A DNA stretch of 64,000 bases from contig NC_134707.1 in the NCBI RefSeq assembly GCF_043290135.1, forward strand, positions 140,927,319-140,991,318, in the 5' to 3' direction. Shown here in pieces: positions 10,345-22,448 of the stretch. The position numbers and the translations under genes were made by a program. The notes beneath the pieces were generated by a model, which had not been told where the DNA came from, made no database searches, and saw nothing but the letters and a program-made list of their open reading frames with translations. This stretch comes from Rhipicephalus microplus. Taxonomy: Eukaryota; Arthropoda; Arachnida; Ixodida; Ixodidae. Position 1 is the first letter of the stretch. Each line of letters opens with the position of its first letter.

Positions 10345-13300
10345 TTGCAGTCCCTAGTTGTGGAGTTTCCATTTGTGTTGTTTCTAGCTGTGGAGTTTCT
10401 AGTTGCGAAGTTTCTAGATGCAGAGTTTCTAGTTGCGGAGTTTTCTAGTTGCGAAGTTTCTAGATGCAGAGTTTCTAGTTGCGGAGTTCCAAGTTGTGGA
10501 GTTTCTAGTTGTGGAGTTTCTAGTTGTGGATTTTCTAGCTGTGGAGTTTCTAGTTGCGAAGTTTTTAGTTGCGGAGTTTCTGGTTGTGGAGTTTCTAGTT
10601 GTGGAGTCTGTAGTTGTGGAGTATCTATTTGTTGGGTTTCAAGTTGTGGAGTTTCTAGTTGTGGAGTTTCTAGTTGTTGAATTTCTAGTACTTGAGTTTC
10701 TAGTTGCCGAGTTTCTAGTTGCGAAATCTCAAGTCGTGGAGTTTCTAGCTGTGGAGTTTCTAGTTGCGGAACTTCTAGTTGCGGAGTTTCTAGTTGTGGA
10801 GCTTCTAGTTCTGGGGTTCGTTGTTGTGGGGTTCGTAGTTGTGCAGTTTCTAGTTTTGGAGTCTCTAGTTGTGGAGTTTCCAGTTGTGGAGTTTCTAGCT
10901 GTGGAGTTTCTAGTTGCGGAGTTTCTAGTTGCAGAGATTCTAGTTGTTGATTTTGTAGTCGTGGAGTATATAGTTGTGGTGTTTCAAGTTGTGGAGTTTC
11001 TAGTTGCGGAGTTTCTAGTTGCAGAATTTCTAGTTCCGGAGTTTTCTAGTTGTGGAGTTCGTAGTTGTGGAGTTTCTAGTTGTGAAGTCTCTAGTTGGGG
11101 AGTTTCCAGTTGTGGAATTTCTAGCTGTGGAGTTTTCTAGTTGTGGAGATTCTAGTGGCGGAGTTTCTAGTTGCGGAGTTTCAAGTTGTGGAGTTTCTAG
11201 TTGTGGATTTTCTAGCTGTGGAGTTTCTAGTTGCGGAGTTTTTAGTTGCGGAGTTTCTGGTTGTTGAGTTTCTAGTTCTGGAGTCTGTAGTTGTGGAGTA
11301 TTTATTTGTTGGGTTTCAAGTTGTGGAGTTTCTAGTTGTTTAGTTTCTAGTAGTTGAGTTTCCAGTTGCCGAGTTTCTAGTTGCAAAATCTCAAGTCGTG
11401 GAGTTTCTAGCTGTGGAGTTTCTAGTTGCGGAGTTTCTAGTTGCGGAGTTTCTAGTTGTAGATTTTGTAGTTGTGGAGCATATAGTTGTGGTGTTTCAAG
11501 TTCCGGAGTTTTCTAGTTGTGGAGTTTCTAGTGGCGGAGTTTCTAGCTGTGTAGCTTCAAGTTGTGGAGTTTCTCGTTGTGGAGTTTCTAGTTGTGTAGT
11601 TTCTAGTTGTGGAGTTTCTAGTTGTGGAGTTTTAGTTGTGGAGTTTAAAGTTGTGGAATTTATAGGTGTGGAGTTTCTAGTTGTGGAGTTTCTAGTTTTC
11701 GGGTTTCTAGTTACGGAGTTTCTAGTTGTGGAGTTTCTAGTTGTGCAGTTTCTAGTTGTGGAGCTTTTAGTTGAGGAGTCTCTAGTTGTTGAGTATCTAG
11801 TTGTGGAAGTTCTAGTTGTGGAGTTTCTTGTTGCAGAGTTTCTTGTTGCGGAGTTTCTAGTTGTGGAGTTTCTAGTTGTGGAGTTTCTGGCTGTGGAGTT
11901 TCTAGTTGTGGGGTTCGTAGTTGTGGGGTTCGTAGTTGTGGAGTTTCTAGTTGCGGAGTTTCAAGTCGTGGAGTTTCTCGTTGTGGAGTTTCTAGTTGTG
12001 GATTGTCTAGCTGTGGAGTTTCTAGTTGCGGAGTTTTTAGTTGCGGAGTTTCTTGTTGTGAAGTTTCTAGTTGTGGAGTTTCCAGTTGTGGAGTTTGTAG
12101 TTGTGGAGTATCTATTTTTTGGGTTTCAAGTTGTGGAGTTTCTAGTTGTGGAGTTTCTAGTTGTGGATTTTCTAGTTGTTGAGTTTCTAGTTGCCGAGTT
12201 TCTAGTTGCGAAGTCTCAAGTCGAGGAGTTTTTAGCTGTGGAATTTCTAGTTGCGGAGCTTCTATTTGCGGAGTTTCTAGTTGCGGAGCTTCTCTTTGTG
12301 GAATTTGTAGTTGTGGAATATATAGTTGTGGTGTTTCAAGTTGTGGAGTTTCTAGTGGCGGAGTTTCTAGTTGCAGAGTTTCTAGTTGCGGAGTATCTAG
12401 TTGTGGGCTTTCAAGTTGTGGAGTTTCTAGTTGTGGAGTTTGTAGTTGCGGAGTTTTCTAGTTGCGGAGTCTGTAGTTGTGGAGTTTCTAGTTGTGGAGT
12501 TTGTAGTTGTGGAGTATCTAGTTGTGGACTTTCAAGTTGTGAAGTTGCTAGTTGTGGAGTTTCTAGTTGCTGAGTTTTCTAGTTGCGGAGTCTGTAGTTG
12601 TGGAGCTTCTAGTTGTGGAGTTTCTAGTTGTGGATTTTCTAGCTGTGGAGTTTCTAGTTGCGGAGTTTCTAGTTGTGGTGTTCGTAGTTGTGGAGTTCGT
12701 AGTTGTGGAGTTTCTAGTTGTGGAGTCTCTAGTTGGGGAGTTTCGAGTTGTGGAGTTTCTAGCTGTGGAGTTTGTAGTTGTGGAGTATCTAGTTGTGGGC
12801 TTTCAAGTTGTGGAGTTTCTAGTTTTCGAGTTTCTAGTTACGGAGTTTCTAGTTGTGGAGCTTTTAGTTGAGGAGTCTCTAGTTGTTGAGTCTCTAGTTG
12901 TGGAAGTTCTAGTTGTGGAGTTTCTAGTTGAGGAGTCTCTAGTTGTTGAGTCTCTAGTTGTGGAAGTTCTAGGTGTGGAGTTTCTAGTTGCGGAGTTTCT
13001 TGTTGCGGAGTTTCTAGATGTGGAGTTTCTAGTTGTGGAGTTTCTGGCTGTGATGTTTATAGTTGCGGAGTTTCTAGTATCGAAGTTTCTAGTTGTGGAG
13101 TTTCTAGTTGTAGAGTTTCTAGTTGTAGAGTTTCTAGTTGCGAAGTCTCAAGTTGTGGAGTTTCTAGTTGTGGAGTTTCTAGTGGCGGAGTTTCTAGTTG
13201 CAGAGTTTCTAGTTGCGGAGTTTTCTAGTTGTGGAGTTTCTGGTTGCGGAGTTTCTAGTTGTAAAGTTTCTAGTTTTGGAGTTTGTAGTTGTGGAGTATC

Positions 13301-15298
13301 TAGTTGTGGGCTTTCAAGTTGTGAAGTTTCTAGTTGTGGAGTTTCTAGTTGCGGAGTTTTCTAGTCGCGGAGTCTGTAGTTGTGGAGTTTCTAGTTGTGG
13401 AATTTCTAGTTACGGAGTTTCTAGTTGTGGAGCTTTTAGTTGAGGAGTCTCTAGTTGTTGAGTCTCTAGTTGTGGAATATCTAGTTGTGGAGTTTCTAGC
13501 TGTGGAGTTTCTATTTGTGGAATTTCAAGTTGTGGAGTCTCTAGTGGCGGAGTGAGTTTCTAGTGGCGGAGTTTCTGGTTGTGGAGTTTCTAGTTGCGGA
13601 GCCAGTAGTTGTGGAGTTTCTAGTTGTGAAGTTTCTAGTGTTTGAATTTCAAGTTGCCGAGTTCTTTAGTTGCGAAGTCTCAAGTTGTGGAGTTTCTAGC
13701 TGTGAAGTTTCTAGTTGCGGAGTTTCTAGTTGCGGAGTTTCTAGTTGTGGAGTTTTTAGTTGAGGAGTCTCTAGTTGTGGAGTCTCTAGTTGTGGAGTTT
13801 CTAGTTGTGGAGTGTCTACTTGTGGAGTTTCTAGTTTTCGAGTTTCTAGTTACGGAGTTTCTAGTTGTGGAGTTTTTAGTTGTGGAGCTTTTAGTTGAGG
13901 AGTCTCTAGTTGTTGAGTCTCTAGTTGTGGAAGTTCTAGTTGTGGAGTTTCTAGTTGCGGAGTTTCTAGATGTGGATTTTCTAGTTGTTGAGTTTCTAGT
14001 TGCCGAGTTTCTAGTTGCGAAGTCTCAAGTCGAGGAGTTTTTAGCTGTGCAATTTCTAGTTGCGGAGCTTCTATTTGCGGAGTTTCTAGTTGCGGAGCTT
14101 CTAGTTGTGGAATTTGTAGTTGTGGAATATATAGTTGTGGTGTTTCAAGTTGTGGAGTTTCTAGTGGCGGAGTTTCTAGTTGCAGAGTTTCTAGTTGCGG
14201 AGTATCTAGTTGTGGGCTTTCAAGTTGTGGAGTTTCTAGTTGTGGAGTTTGTAGTTGCGGAGTTTTCTAGTTGCGGAGTCTGTAGTTGTGGAGTTTCTAG
14301 TTGTGGAGTTTGTAGTTGTGGAGTATCTAGTTGTGGACTTTCAAGTTGTGAAGTTGCTAGTTGTGGAGTTTCTAGTTGCTGAGTTTTCTAGTTGCGGAGT
14401 CTGTAGTTGTGGAGCTTCTAGTTGTGGAGTTTCTAGTTGTGGATTTTCTAGCTGTGGAGTTTCTAGTTGCGGAGTTTCTAGAGTTGGTGTTCGTAGTTGT
14501 GGAGTTCGTAGTTGTGGAGTTTCTAGTTGTGGAGTCTCTAGTTGGGGAGTTTCGAGTTGTGGAGTTTCTAGCTGTGGAGTTTGTAGTTGTGGAGTATCTA
14601 GTTGTGGGCTTTCAAGTTGTGGAGTTTCTAGTTGTGGAGTTTCTAGTTGCGGAGTTTTCTAGTCGCGGAGTCTGTAGTTGTGGAGTTTCTAGTTGTGGGA
14701 TTTCTAGTTACGGAGTTTCTAGTTGTGGAGCTTTTAGTTGAGGAGTCTCTAGTTGTTGAGTCTCTAGTTGTGGAATTTCTAGTTGTGGAGTTTCTAGCTG
14801 TGGAGTTTCTATTTGTGGAATTTCAAGTTGTGGAGTCTCTAGTGGCGGAGTGAGTTTCTAGTGGCGGAGTTTCTGGTTGTGGAGTTTCTAGTTGCGGAGC
14901 CAGTAGTTGTGGAGTTTCTAGTTGTGGAGTTTCTAGTGTTTGAATTTCAAGTTGCCGAGTTCTTTAGTTGCGAAGTCTCAAGTTGTGGAGTTTCTAGCTG
15001 TGAAGTTTCTAGTTGCGGAGTTTCTAGTTGCGGAGTTTCTAGTTGTGGAGTTTTTAGTTGAGGAGTCTCTAGTTGTGGAGTCTCTAGTTGTGGAGTTTCT
15101 AGTTGTGGAGTGTCTACTTGTGGAGTTTCTAGTTTTCGAGTTTCTAGTTGTGGAGTTTCTAGTTGTGGAGTTTCTAGTTGTAGAGTTTCTAGTTGCGAAG
15201 TCTCAAGTTGTGGAGTTTCTAGTTGTGGAGTTTCTAGTTGTGGGGTTCGTAGTTGTGGGGTTCGTAGTTGTGGGGTTCGTAGTTGTGCAGTTCTAGTT
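10345..15298. repeat. Higher-order repeat unit U3 (4,954 bp, hybrid anchor)
   Basis: The anchor at 10369 is a chimera. Upstream of the ccatttgtgttg core it carries the gcagtccctag context, which elsewhere sits about 240 bp downstream of the anchor, in place of the usual gcagttctag and ttgaggag units. After the two gatgcag boxes the ggggttcgtag cluster is missing, and about 226 bp are lost relative to U8. The antisense block is at 11030-11386 and the unit is short form (no block B). Near 13976 the order jumps back from the tctagatgtgg landmark to the tcaagtcgaggag section. As a result the gagtgagtttc landmark occurs twice (about 13552 and 14850, 1,298 bp apart). Confidence 0.82.
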
Positions 15299-15911
15299 GT
15301 GGAGTCTCTAGTTGAGGAGTTTCCATTTGTGTTGTTTCTAGCTGTGGAGTTTCTAGTTGCGAAGTTTCTAGATGCAGAGTTTCTAGTTGCGGAGTTTTCT
15401 AGTGGCGAAGTTTCTAGATGCAGAGTTTCTAGTTGCGGAGTTCCAAGTTGTGGAGTTTCTAGTTGTGGAGCTTCTAGTTCTGGGGTTCGTAGTTGTGGGA
15501 TTCGTAGTTGTGCAGTTTCTAGTTTTGCAGTCCCTAGCTGTGGAGTTTCAAGTTGCGGAGTTTCTAGTTGCAGAGTTTCTAGTTGTGAAGTTTTCTAGTT
15601 GTGGAGATTCTAGTGGCGGAGTTTCTAGTTGCGGAGTTTCAAGTTGTGGAGTTTCTCGTTGTGGAGTTTCTAGTTGTGGATTTTCTAGCTGTGGAGTTTC
15701 TAGTTGCGAAGTTTTTAGTTGCGGAGTTTCTGGTTGTGGAGTTTCTAGTTGTGGAGTCTGTAGTTGTGGAGTATCTATTTGTTGGGTTTCAAGTTGTGGA
15801 GTTTCTAGTTGTGGAGTTTCTAGTTGTTGAATTTCTAGTAGTTGAGTTTCTAGTTGCCGAGTTTCTAGTTGCGAAATCTCAAGTCGTGGAGTTTCTAGCT
15901 GTGGAGTTTCT

Positions 15912-18900
15912 AGTTGCGGAACTTCTAGTTGCGGAGTTTCTAGTTGTGGAGCTTCTAGTTCTGGAGTTCGTTGTTGTGGGGTTCGTAGTTGTGCAGTTTC
16001 TAGTTTTGGAGTCTCTAGTTGTGGAGTTTCCAGTTGTGGAGTTTCTAGCTGTGGAGTTTCTAGTTGCGGAGTTTCTAGTTGCAGAGATTCTAGTTGTTGA
16101 TTTTGTAGTCGTGGAGTATATAGTTGTGGTGTTTCAAGTTGTGGAGTTTCTAGTTGCGGAGTTTCTAGTTGCAGAATTTCTAGTTCCGGAGTTTTCTAGT
16201 TGTGGAGTTCGTAGTTGTGGAGTTTCTAGTTGTGAAGTCTCTAGTTGGGGAGTTTCCAGTTGTGGAATTTCTAGCTGTGGAGTTTTCTAGTTGTGGAGAT
16301 TCTAGTGGCGGAGTTTCTAGTTGCGGAGTTTCAAGTTGTGGAGTTTCTAGTTGTGGATTTTCTAGCTGTGGAGTTTCTAGTTGCGGAGTTTTTAGTTGCG
16401 GAGTTTCTGGTTGTTGAGTTTCTAGTTCTGGAGTCTGTAGTTGTGGAGTATTTATTTGTTGGGTTTCAAGTTGTGGAGTTTCTAGTTGTTGAGTTTCTAG
16501 TAGTTGAGTTTCCAGTTGCCGACTTTCTAGTTGCAAAATCTCAAGTCGTGGAGTTTCTAGCTGTGGAGTTTCTAGTTGCGGAGTTTCTAGTTGCGGAGTT
16601 TCTAGTTGTAGATTTTGTAGTTGTGGAGCATATAGTTGTGGTGTTTCAAGTTCCGGAGTTTTCTAGTTGTGGAGTTTCTAGTGGCGGAGTTTCTAGCTGT
16701 GTAGCTTCAAGTTGTGGAGTTTCTCGTTGTGGAGTTTCTAGTTGTGTAGTTTCTAGTTGTGGAGTTTCTAGTTGTGGAGTTTTAGTTGTGGAGTTTAAAG
16801 TTGTGGAATTTATAGGTGTGGAGTTTCTAGTTGTGGAGTTTCTAGTTTTCGGGTTTCTAGTTACGGAGTTTCTAGTTGTGGAGTTTCTAGTTGTGCAGTT
16901 TCTAGTTGTGGAGCTTTTAGTTGAGGAGTCTCTAGTTGTTGAGTATCTAGTTGTGGAAGTTCTAGTTGTGGAGTTTCTTGTTGCGGAGTTTCTAGTTGTG
17001 GAGTTTCTAGTTGTGGAGTTTCTGGCTGTGGAGTTTCTAGTTGTGGGGTTCGTAGTTGTGGGGTTCGTAGTTGTGGAGTTTCTAGTTGCGGAGTTTCAAG
17101 TCGTGGAGTTTCTCGTTGTGGAGTTTCTAGTTGTGGATTGTCTAGCTGTGGAGTTTCTAGTTGCGGAGTTTTTAGTTGCGGATTTTCTTGTTGTGAAGTT
17201 TCTAGTTGTGGAGTTTCCAGTTGTGGAGTTTGTAGTTGTGGAGTATCTATTTGTTGGGTTTCAAGTTGTGGAGTTTCTAGTTGTGGAGTTTCTAGTTGTG
17301 GATTTTCTAGTTGTTGAGTTTCTAGTTGCCGAGTTTCTAGTTGCGAAGTCTCAAGTCGAGGAGTTTTTAGCTGTGGAATTTCTAGTTGCGGAGCTTCTAT
17401 TTGCGGAGTTTCTAGTTGCGGAGCTTCTCTTTGTGGAATTTGTAGTTGTGGAATATATAGTTGTGGTGTTTCAAGTTGTGGAGTTTCTAGTGGCGGAGTT
17501 TCTAGTTGCAGAGTTTCTAGTTGCGGAGTATCTAGTTGTGGGCTTTCAAGTTGTGGAGTTTCTAGTTGTGGAGTTTGTAGTTGCGGAGTTTTCTAGTTGC
17601 GGAGTCTGTAGTTGTGGAGTTTCTAGTTGTGGAGTTTGTAGTTGTGGAGTATCTAGTTGTGGACTTTCAAGTTGTGAAGTTGCTATTTGTGGAGTTTCTA
17701 GTTGCTGAGTTTTCTAGTTGCGGAGTCTGTAGTTGTGGAGCTTCTAGTTGTGGAGTTTCTAGTTGCGGAACTTCTAGTTGCGGAGTTTCTAGTTGTGGAG
17801 CTTCTAGTTCTGGAGTTCGTTGTTGTGGGGTTCGTAGTTGTGCAGTTTCTAGTTTTGGAGTCTCTAGTTGTGGAGTTTCCAGTTGTGGAGTTTCTAGCTG
17901 TGGAGTTTCTAGTTGCGGAGTTTCTAGTTGCAGAGATTCTAGTTGTTGATTTTGTAGTCGTGGAGTATATAGTTGTGGTGTTTCAAGTTGTGGAGTTTCT
18001 AGTTGCGGAGTTTCTAGTTGCAGAATTTCTAGTTCCGGAGTTTTCTAGTTGTGGAGTTCGTAGTTGTGGAGTTTCTAGTTGTGAAGTCTCTAGTTGGGGA
18101 GTTTCCAGTTGTGGAATTTCTAGCTGTGGAGTTTTCTAGTTGTGGAGATTCTAGTGGCGGAGTTTCTAGTTGCGGAGTTTCAAGTTGTGGAGTTTCTAGT
18201 TGTGGATTTTCTAGCTGTGGAGTTTCTAGTTGCGGAGTTTTTAGTTGCGGAGTTTCTGGTTGTTGAGTTTCTAGTTCTGGAGTCTGTAGTTGTGGAGTAT
18301 TTATTTGTTGGGTTTCAAGTTGTGGAGTTTCTAGTTGTTGAGTTTCTAGTAGTTGAGTTTCCAGTTGCCGACTTTCTAGTTGCAAAATCTCAAGTCGTGG
18401 AGTTTCTAGCTGTGGAGTTTCTAGTTGCGGAGTTTCTAGTTGCGGAGTTTCTAGTTGTAGATTTTGTAGTTGTGGAGCATATAGTTGTGGTGTTTCAAGT
18501 TCCGGAGTTTTCTAGTTGTGGAGTTTCTAGTGGCGGAGTTTCTAGCTGTGTAGCTTCAAGTTGTGGAGTTTCTCGTTGTGGAGTTTCTAGTTGTGTAGTT
18601 TCTAGTTGTGGAGTTTCTAGTTGTGGAGTTTTAGTTGTGGAGTTTAAAGTTGTGGAATTTATAGGTGTGGAGTTTCTAGTTGTGGAGTTTCTAGTTTTCG
18701 GGTTTCTAGTTACGGAGTTTCTAGTTGTGGAGTTTCTAGTTGTGCAGTTTCTAGTTGTGGAGCTTTTAGTTGAGGAGTCTCTAGTTGTTGAGTATCTAGT
18801 TGTGGAAGTTCTAGTTGTGGAGTTTCTTGTTGCGGAGTTTCTAGTTGTGGAGTTTCTAGTTGTGGAGTTTCTGGCTGTGGAGTTTCTAGTTGTGGGGTTC

Positions 18901-19609
18901 GTAGTTGTGGGGTTCGTAGTTGTGGAGTTTCTAGTTGCGGAGTTTCAAGTCGTGGAGTTTCTCGTTGTGGAGTTTCTAGTTGTGGATTGTCTAGCTGTGG
19001 AGTTTCTAGTTGCGGAGTTTTTAGTTGCGGATTTTCTTGTTGTGAAGTTTCTAGTTGTGGAGTTTCCAGTTGTGGAGTTTGTAGTTGTGGAGTATCTATT
19101 TGTTGGGTTTCAAGTTGTGGAGTTTCTAGTTGTGGAGTTTCTAGTTGTGGATTTTCTAGTTGTTGAGTTTCTAGTTGCCGAGTTTCTAGTTGCGAAGTCT
19201 CAAGTCGAGGAGTTTTTAGCTGTGGAATTTCTAGTTGCGGAGCTTCTATTTGCGGAGTTTCTAGTTGCGGAGCTTCTCTTTGTGGAATTTGTAGTTGTGG
19301 AATATATAGTTGTGGTGTTTCAAGTTGTGGAGTTTCTAGTGGCGGAGTTTCTAGTTGCAGAGTTTCTAGTTGCGGAGTATCTAGTTGTGGGCTTTCAAGT
19401 TGTGGAGTTTCTAGTTGTGGAGTTTGTAGTTGCGGAGTTTTCTAGTTGCGGAGTCTGTAGTTGTGGAGTTTCTAGTTGTGGAGTTTGTAGTTGTGGAGTA
19501 TCTAGTTGTGGACTTTCAAGTTGTGAAGTTGCTATTTGTGGAGTTTCTAGTTGCTGAGTTTTCTAGTTGCGGAGTCTGTAGTTGTGGAGCTTCTAGTTGT
19601 GGAGTTTCT
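15912..19609. repeat. Recent tandem duplication, period 1,849 bp
   Basis: 15912-17760 is repeated at 17761-19609. I compared the edges base by base. Homology begins within gtggagtttctag just before 15912 and ends at 17765/19614, where ttgcgg in the first copy meets ttgtgg after the second. A 1,416-bp open stretch in each copy (16293-17708 and 18142-19557) reads the same protein, which indicates near identity. The breakpoint falls in ordinary 15-mers in register, as expected from unequal exchange. Confidence 0.92.
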
Positions 19610-20783
19610 AGTTGTGGATTTTCTAGCTGTGGAGTTTCTAGTTGCGGAGTTTCTAGTTGTGGTGTTCGTAGTTGTGGAGTTCGTAGTTGTGGAGTTTCTA
19701 GTTGTGGAGTCTCTAGTTGGGGAGTTTCGAGTTGTGGAGTTTCTAGCTGTGGAGTTTGTAGTTGTGGAGTATCTAGTTGTGGGCTTTCAAGTTGTGGAGT
19801 TTCTAGTTTTCGAGTTTCTAGTTACGGAGTTTCTAGTTGTGGAGTTTTTAGTTGTGGAGCTTTTAGTTGAGGAGTCTCTAGTTGTTGAGTCTCTAGTTGT
19901 GGAAGTTCTAGTTGTGGAGTTTCTAGTTGAGGAGTCTCTAGTTGTTGAGTCTCTAGTTGTAGAAGTTCTAGGTGTGGAGTTTCTAGTTGTGGAGTTTCTT
20001 GTTGCGGAGTTTCTAGATGTGGAGTTTCTAGTTGTGGAGTTTCTGGCTGTGGAGTTTATAGTTGCGGAGTTTCTAGTATCGAAGTTTCTAGTTGTGGAGT
20101 TTCTAGTTGTAGAGTTTCTAGTTGTAGAGTTTCTAGTTGCGAAGTCTCAAGTTGTGGAGTTTCTAGTTGTGGAGTTTCTAGTGGCGGAGTTTCTAGTTGC
20201 AGAGTTTCTAGTTGCGGAGTTTTCTAGTTGTGGAGTTTCTGGTTGCGGAGTTTCTAGTTGTAAAGTTTCTAGTTGTGGAGTTTGTAGTTGTGGAGTATCT
20301 AGTTGTGGGCTTTCAAGTTGTGGAGTTTCTAGTTGTGGAGTTTCTAGTTGCGGAGTTTTCTAGTCGCGGAGTCTGTAGTTGTGGAGTTTCTAGTTGTGGA
20401 ATTTCTAGTTACGGAGTTTCTAGTTGTGGAGCTTTTAGTTGAGGAGTCTCTAGTTGTTGAGTCTCTAGTTGTGGAATATCTAGTTGTGGAGTTTCTAGCT
20501 GTGGAGTTTCTATTTGTGGAATTTCAAGTTGTGGAGTCTCTAGTGGCGGAGTGAGTTTCTAGTGGCGGAGTTTCTGGTTGTGGAGTTTCTAGTTGCGGAG
20601 CCAGTAGTTGTGGAGTTTCTAGTTGTGGAGTTTCTAGTGTTTGAATTTCAAGTTGCCGAGTTCTTTAGTTGCGAAGTCTCAAGTTGTGGAGTTTCTAGCT
20701 GTGAAGTTTCTAGTTGCGGAGTTTCTAGTTGCGGAGTTTCTAGTTGTGGAGTTTTTAGTTGAGGAGTCTCTAGTTGTGGAGTC

Positions 20784-21230
20784 TCTAGTTGTGGAGTTTC
20801 TAGTTGTGGAGTGTCTACTTGTGGAGTTTCTAGTTTTCGAGTTTCTAGTTACGGAGTTTCTAGTTGTGGAGTTTTTAGTTGTGGAGCTTTTAGTTGAGGA
20901 TTCTCTAGTTGTTGAGTCTCTAGTTGTGGAAGTTCTAGTTGTGGAGTTTCTAGTTGCGGAGTTTCTAGATGTGGAGTTTCTAGTTGTGGAGTTTCTGGCT
21001 GTGGAGTTTAGAGTTGCGGAGTTTCTAGTATCGGAGTTTCTAGTTGTGGAGTTTCTAGTTGTGGAGTGTCTACTTGTGGAGTTTCTAGTTTTCGAGTTTC
21101 TAGTTACGGAGTTTCTAGTTGTGGAGTTTTTAGTTGTGGAGCTTTTAGTTGAGGAGTCTCTAGTTGTTGAGTCTCTAGTTGTGGAAGTTCTAGTTGTGGA
21201 GTTTCTAGTTGCGGAGTTTCTAGATGTGGA
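20784..21230. repeat. Partial duplication, 192 bp at a 255-bp offset
   Basis: 20784-20975 matches 21039-21230. The markers gtgtctactt at 20811 and 21066 give an offset of 255 bp (17 units). The first copy continues into the gtttagag and tctagtatcgg region, whereas the second turns into gattttctagttgttgag. This expansion is private to U4 and accounts, with one extra base near 21396, for its gagtgagtttc spacing of 1,554 bp against 1,298 bp in U3, U8 and U9. Confidence 0.85.
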
Positions 21231-22448
21231 TTTTCTAGTTGTTGAGTTTCTAGTTGCCGAGTTTCTAGTTGCGAAGTCTCAAGTCGAGGAGTTTTTAGCT
21301 GTGCAATTTCTAGTTGCGGAGCTTCTATTTGCGGAGTTTCTAGTTGCGGAGCTTCTAGTTGTGGAATTTGTAGTTGTGGAATATATAGTTGTGGTGTTTT
21401 GAAGTTGTGGAGTTTCTAGTGGCGGAGTTTCTAGTTGCAGAGTTTCTAGTTGCGGAGTATCTAGTTGTGGGCTTTCAAGTTGTGGAGTTTCTAGTTGTGG
21501 AGTTTGTAGTTGCGGAGTTTTCTAGTTGCGGAGTCTGTAGTTGTGGAGTTTCTAGTTGTGGAGTTTGTAGTTGTGGAGTATCTAGTTGTGGACTTTCAAG
21601 TTGTGAAGTTGCTAGTTGTGGAGTTTCTAGTTGCTGAGTTTTCTAGTTGCGGAGTCTGTAGTTGTGGAGCTTCTAGTTGTGGAGTTTCTAGTTGTGGATT
21701 TTCTAGCTGTGGAGTTTCTAGTTGCGGAGTTTCTAGAGTTGGTGTTCGTAGTTGTGGAGTTCGTAGTTGTGGAGTTTCTAGTTGTGGAGTCTCTAGTTGG
21801 GGAGTTTCGAGTTGTGGAGTTTCTAGCTGTGGAGTTTGTAGTTGTGGAGTATCTAGTTGTGGGCTTTCAAGTTGTGGAGTTTCTAGTTGTGGAGTTTCTA
21901 GTTGCGGAGTTTTCTAGTCGCGGAGTCTGTAGTTGTGGAGTTTCTAGTTGTGGGATTTCTAGTTACGGAGTTTCTAGTTGTGGAGCTTTTAGTTGAGGAG
22001 TCTCTAGTTGTTGAGTCTCTAGTTGTGGAATTTCTAGTTGTGGAGTTTCTAGCTGTGGAGTTTCTATTTGTGGAATTTCAAGTTGTGGAGTCTCTAGTGG
22101 CGGAGTGAGTTTCTAGTGGCGGAGTTTCTGGTTGTGGAGTTTCTAGTTGCGGAGCCAGTAGTTGTGGAGTTTCTAGTTGTGGAGTTTCTAGTGTTTGAAT
22201 TTCAAGTTGCCGAGTTCTTTAGTTGCGAAGTCTCTAGTTGTGGAGTTTCTAGTTGTGGAGTGTCTACTTGTGGAGTTTCTAGTTTTCGAGTTTCTAGTTG
22301 TGGAGTTTCTAGTTGTGGAGTTTCTAGTTGTAGAGTTTCTAGTTGCGAAGTCTCAAGTTGTGGAGTTTCTAGTTGTGGAGTTTCTAGTTGTGGGGTTCGT
22401 AGTTGTGGGGTTCGTAGTTGTGGGGTTCGTAGTTGTGCAGTTCTAGTT

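Larger units (their letters stand above)
5025..15130. repeat. Superblock copy 1 (about 10 kb, U2 3' part plus U3)
   Basis: Landmarks across this stretch recur in the same order about 27.5 kb downstream: 5025 to 32531, 7160 to 34666 and 8187 to 35693 (offset 27,506); 8425 to 35916 (27,491); 8844 to 36275 (27,431); 10369 to 37799 (27,430); 11030 to 38686 (27,656); 13642 to 41313 and 14940 to 42611 (27,671). Most offset steps are multiples of 15; the 226-bp step is the deletion at the U3 hybrid anchor. Private variants shared only by the two copies include the 8-T run and the cgtcgcgg junction. Confidence 0.85.
15299..22448. repeat. Higher-order repeat unit U4 (7,150 bp, two internal expansions)
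   Basis: This short-form unit was lengthened twice. A 1,849-bp tandem duplication (15912-19609) doubles the antisense block (16180-16536 and 18029-18385). Further on, part of the 20.8-21.2 kb region is repeated at a 255-bp offset, and an extra base enters near 21396 (gtgttttgaag in place of gtgtttcaag). The gagtgagtttc landmark recurs at about 20551 and 22105. The variants gattttcttg (17170, 19027) and ttgccgacttt (16515, 18364) mark U4-U6 as a subfamily. Near 22230 a short deletion joins the gttctttag landmark directly to the tgtctacttg region. Confidence 0.83.
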
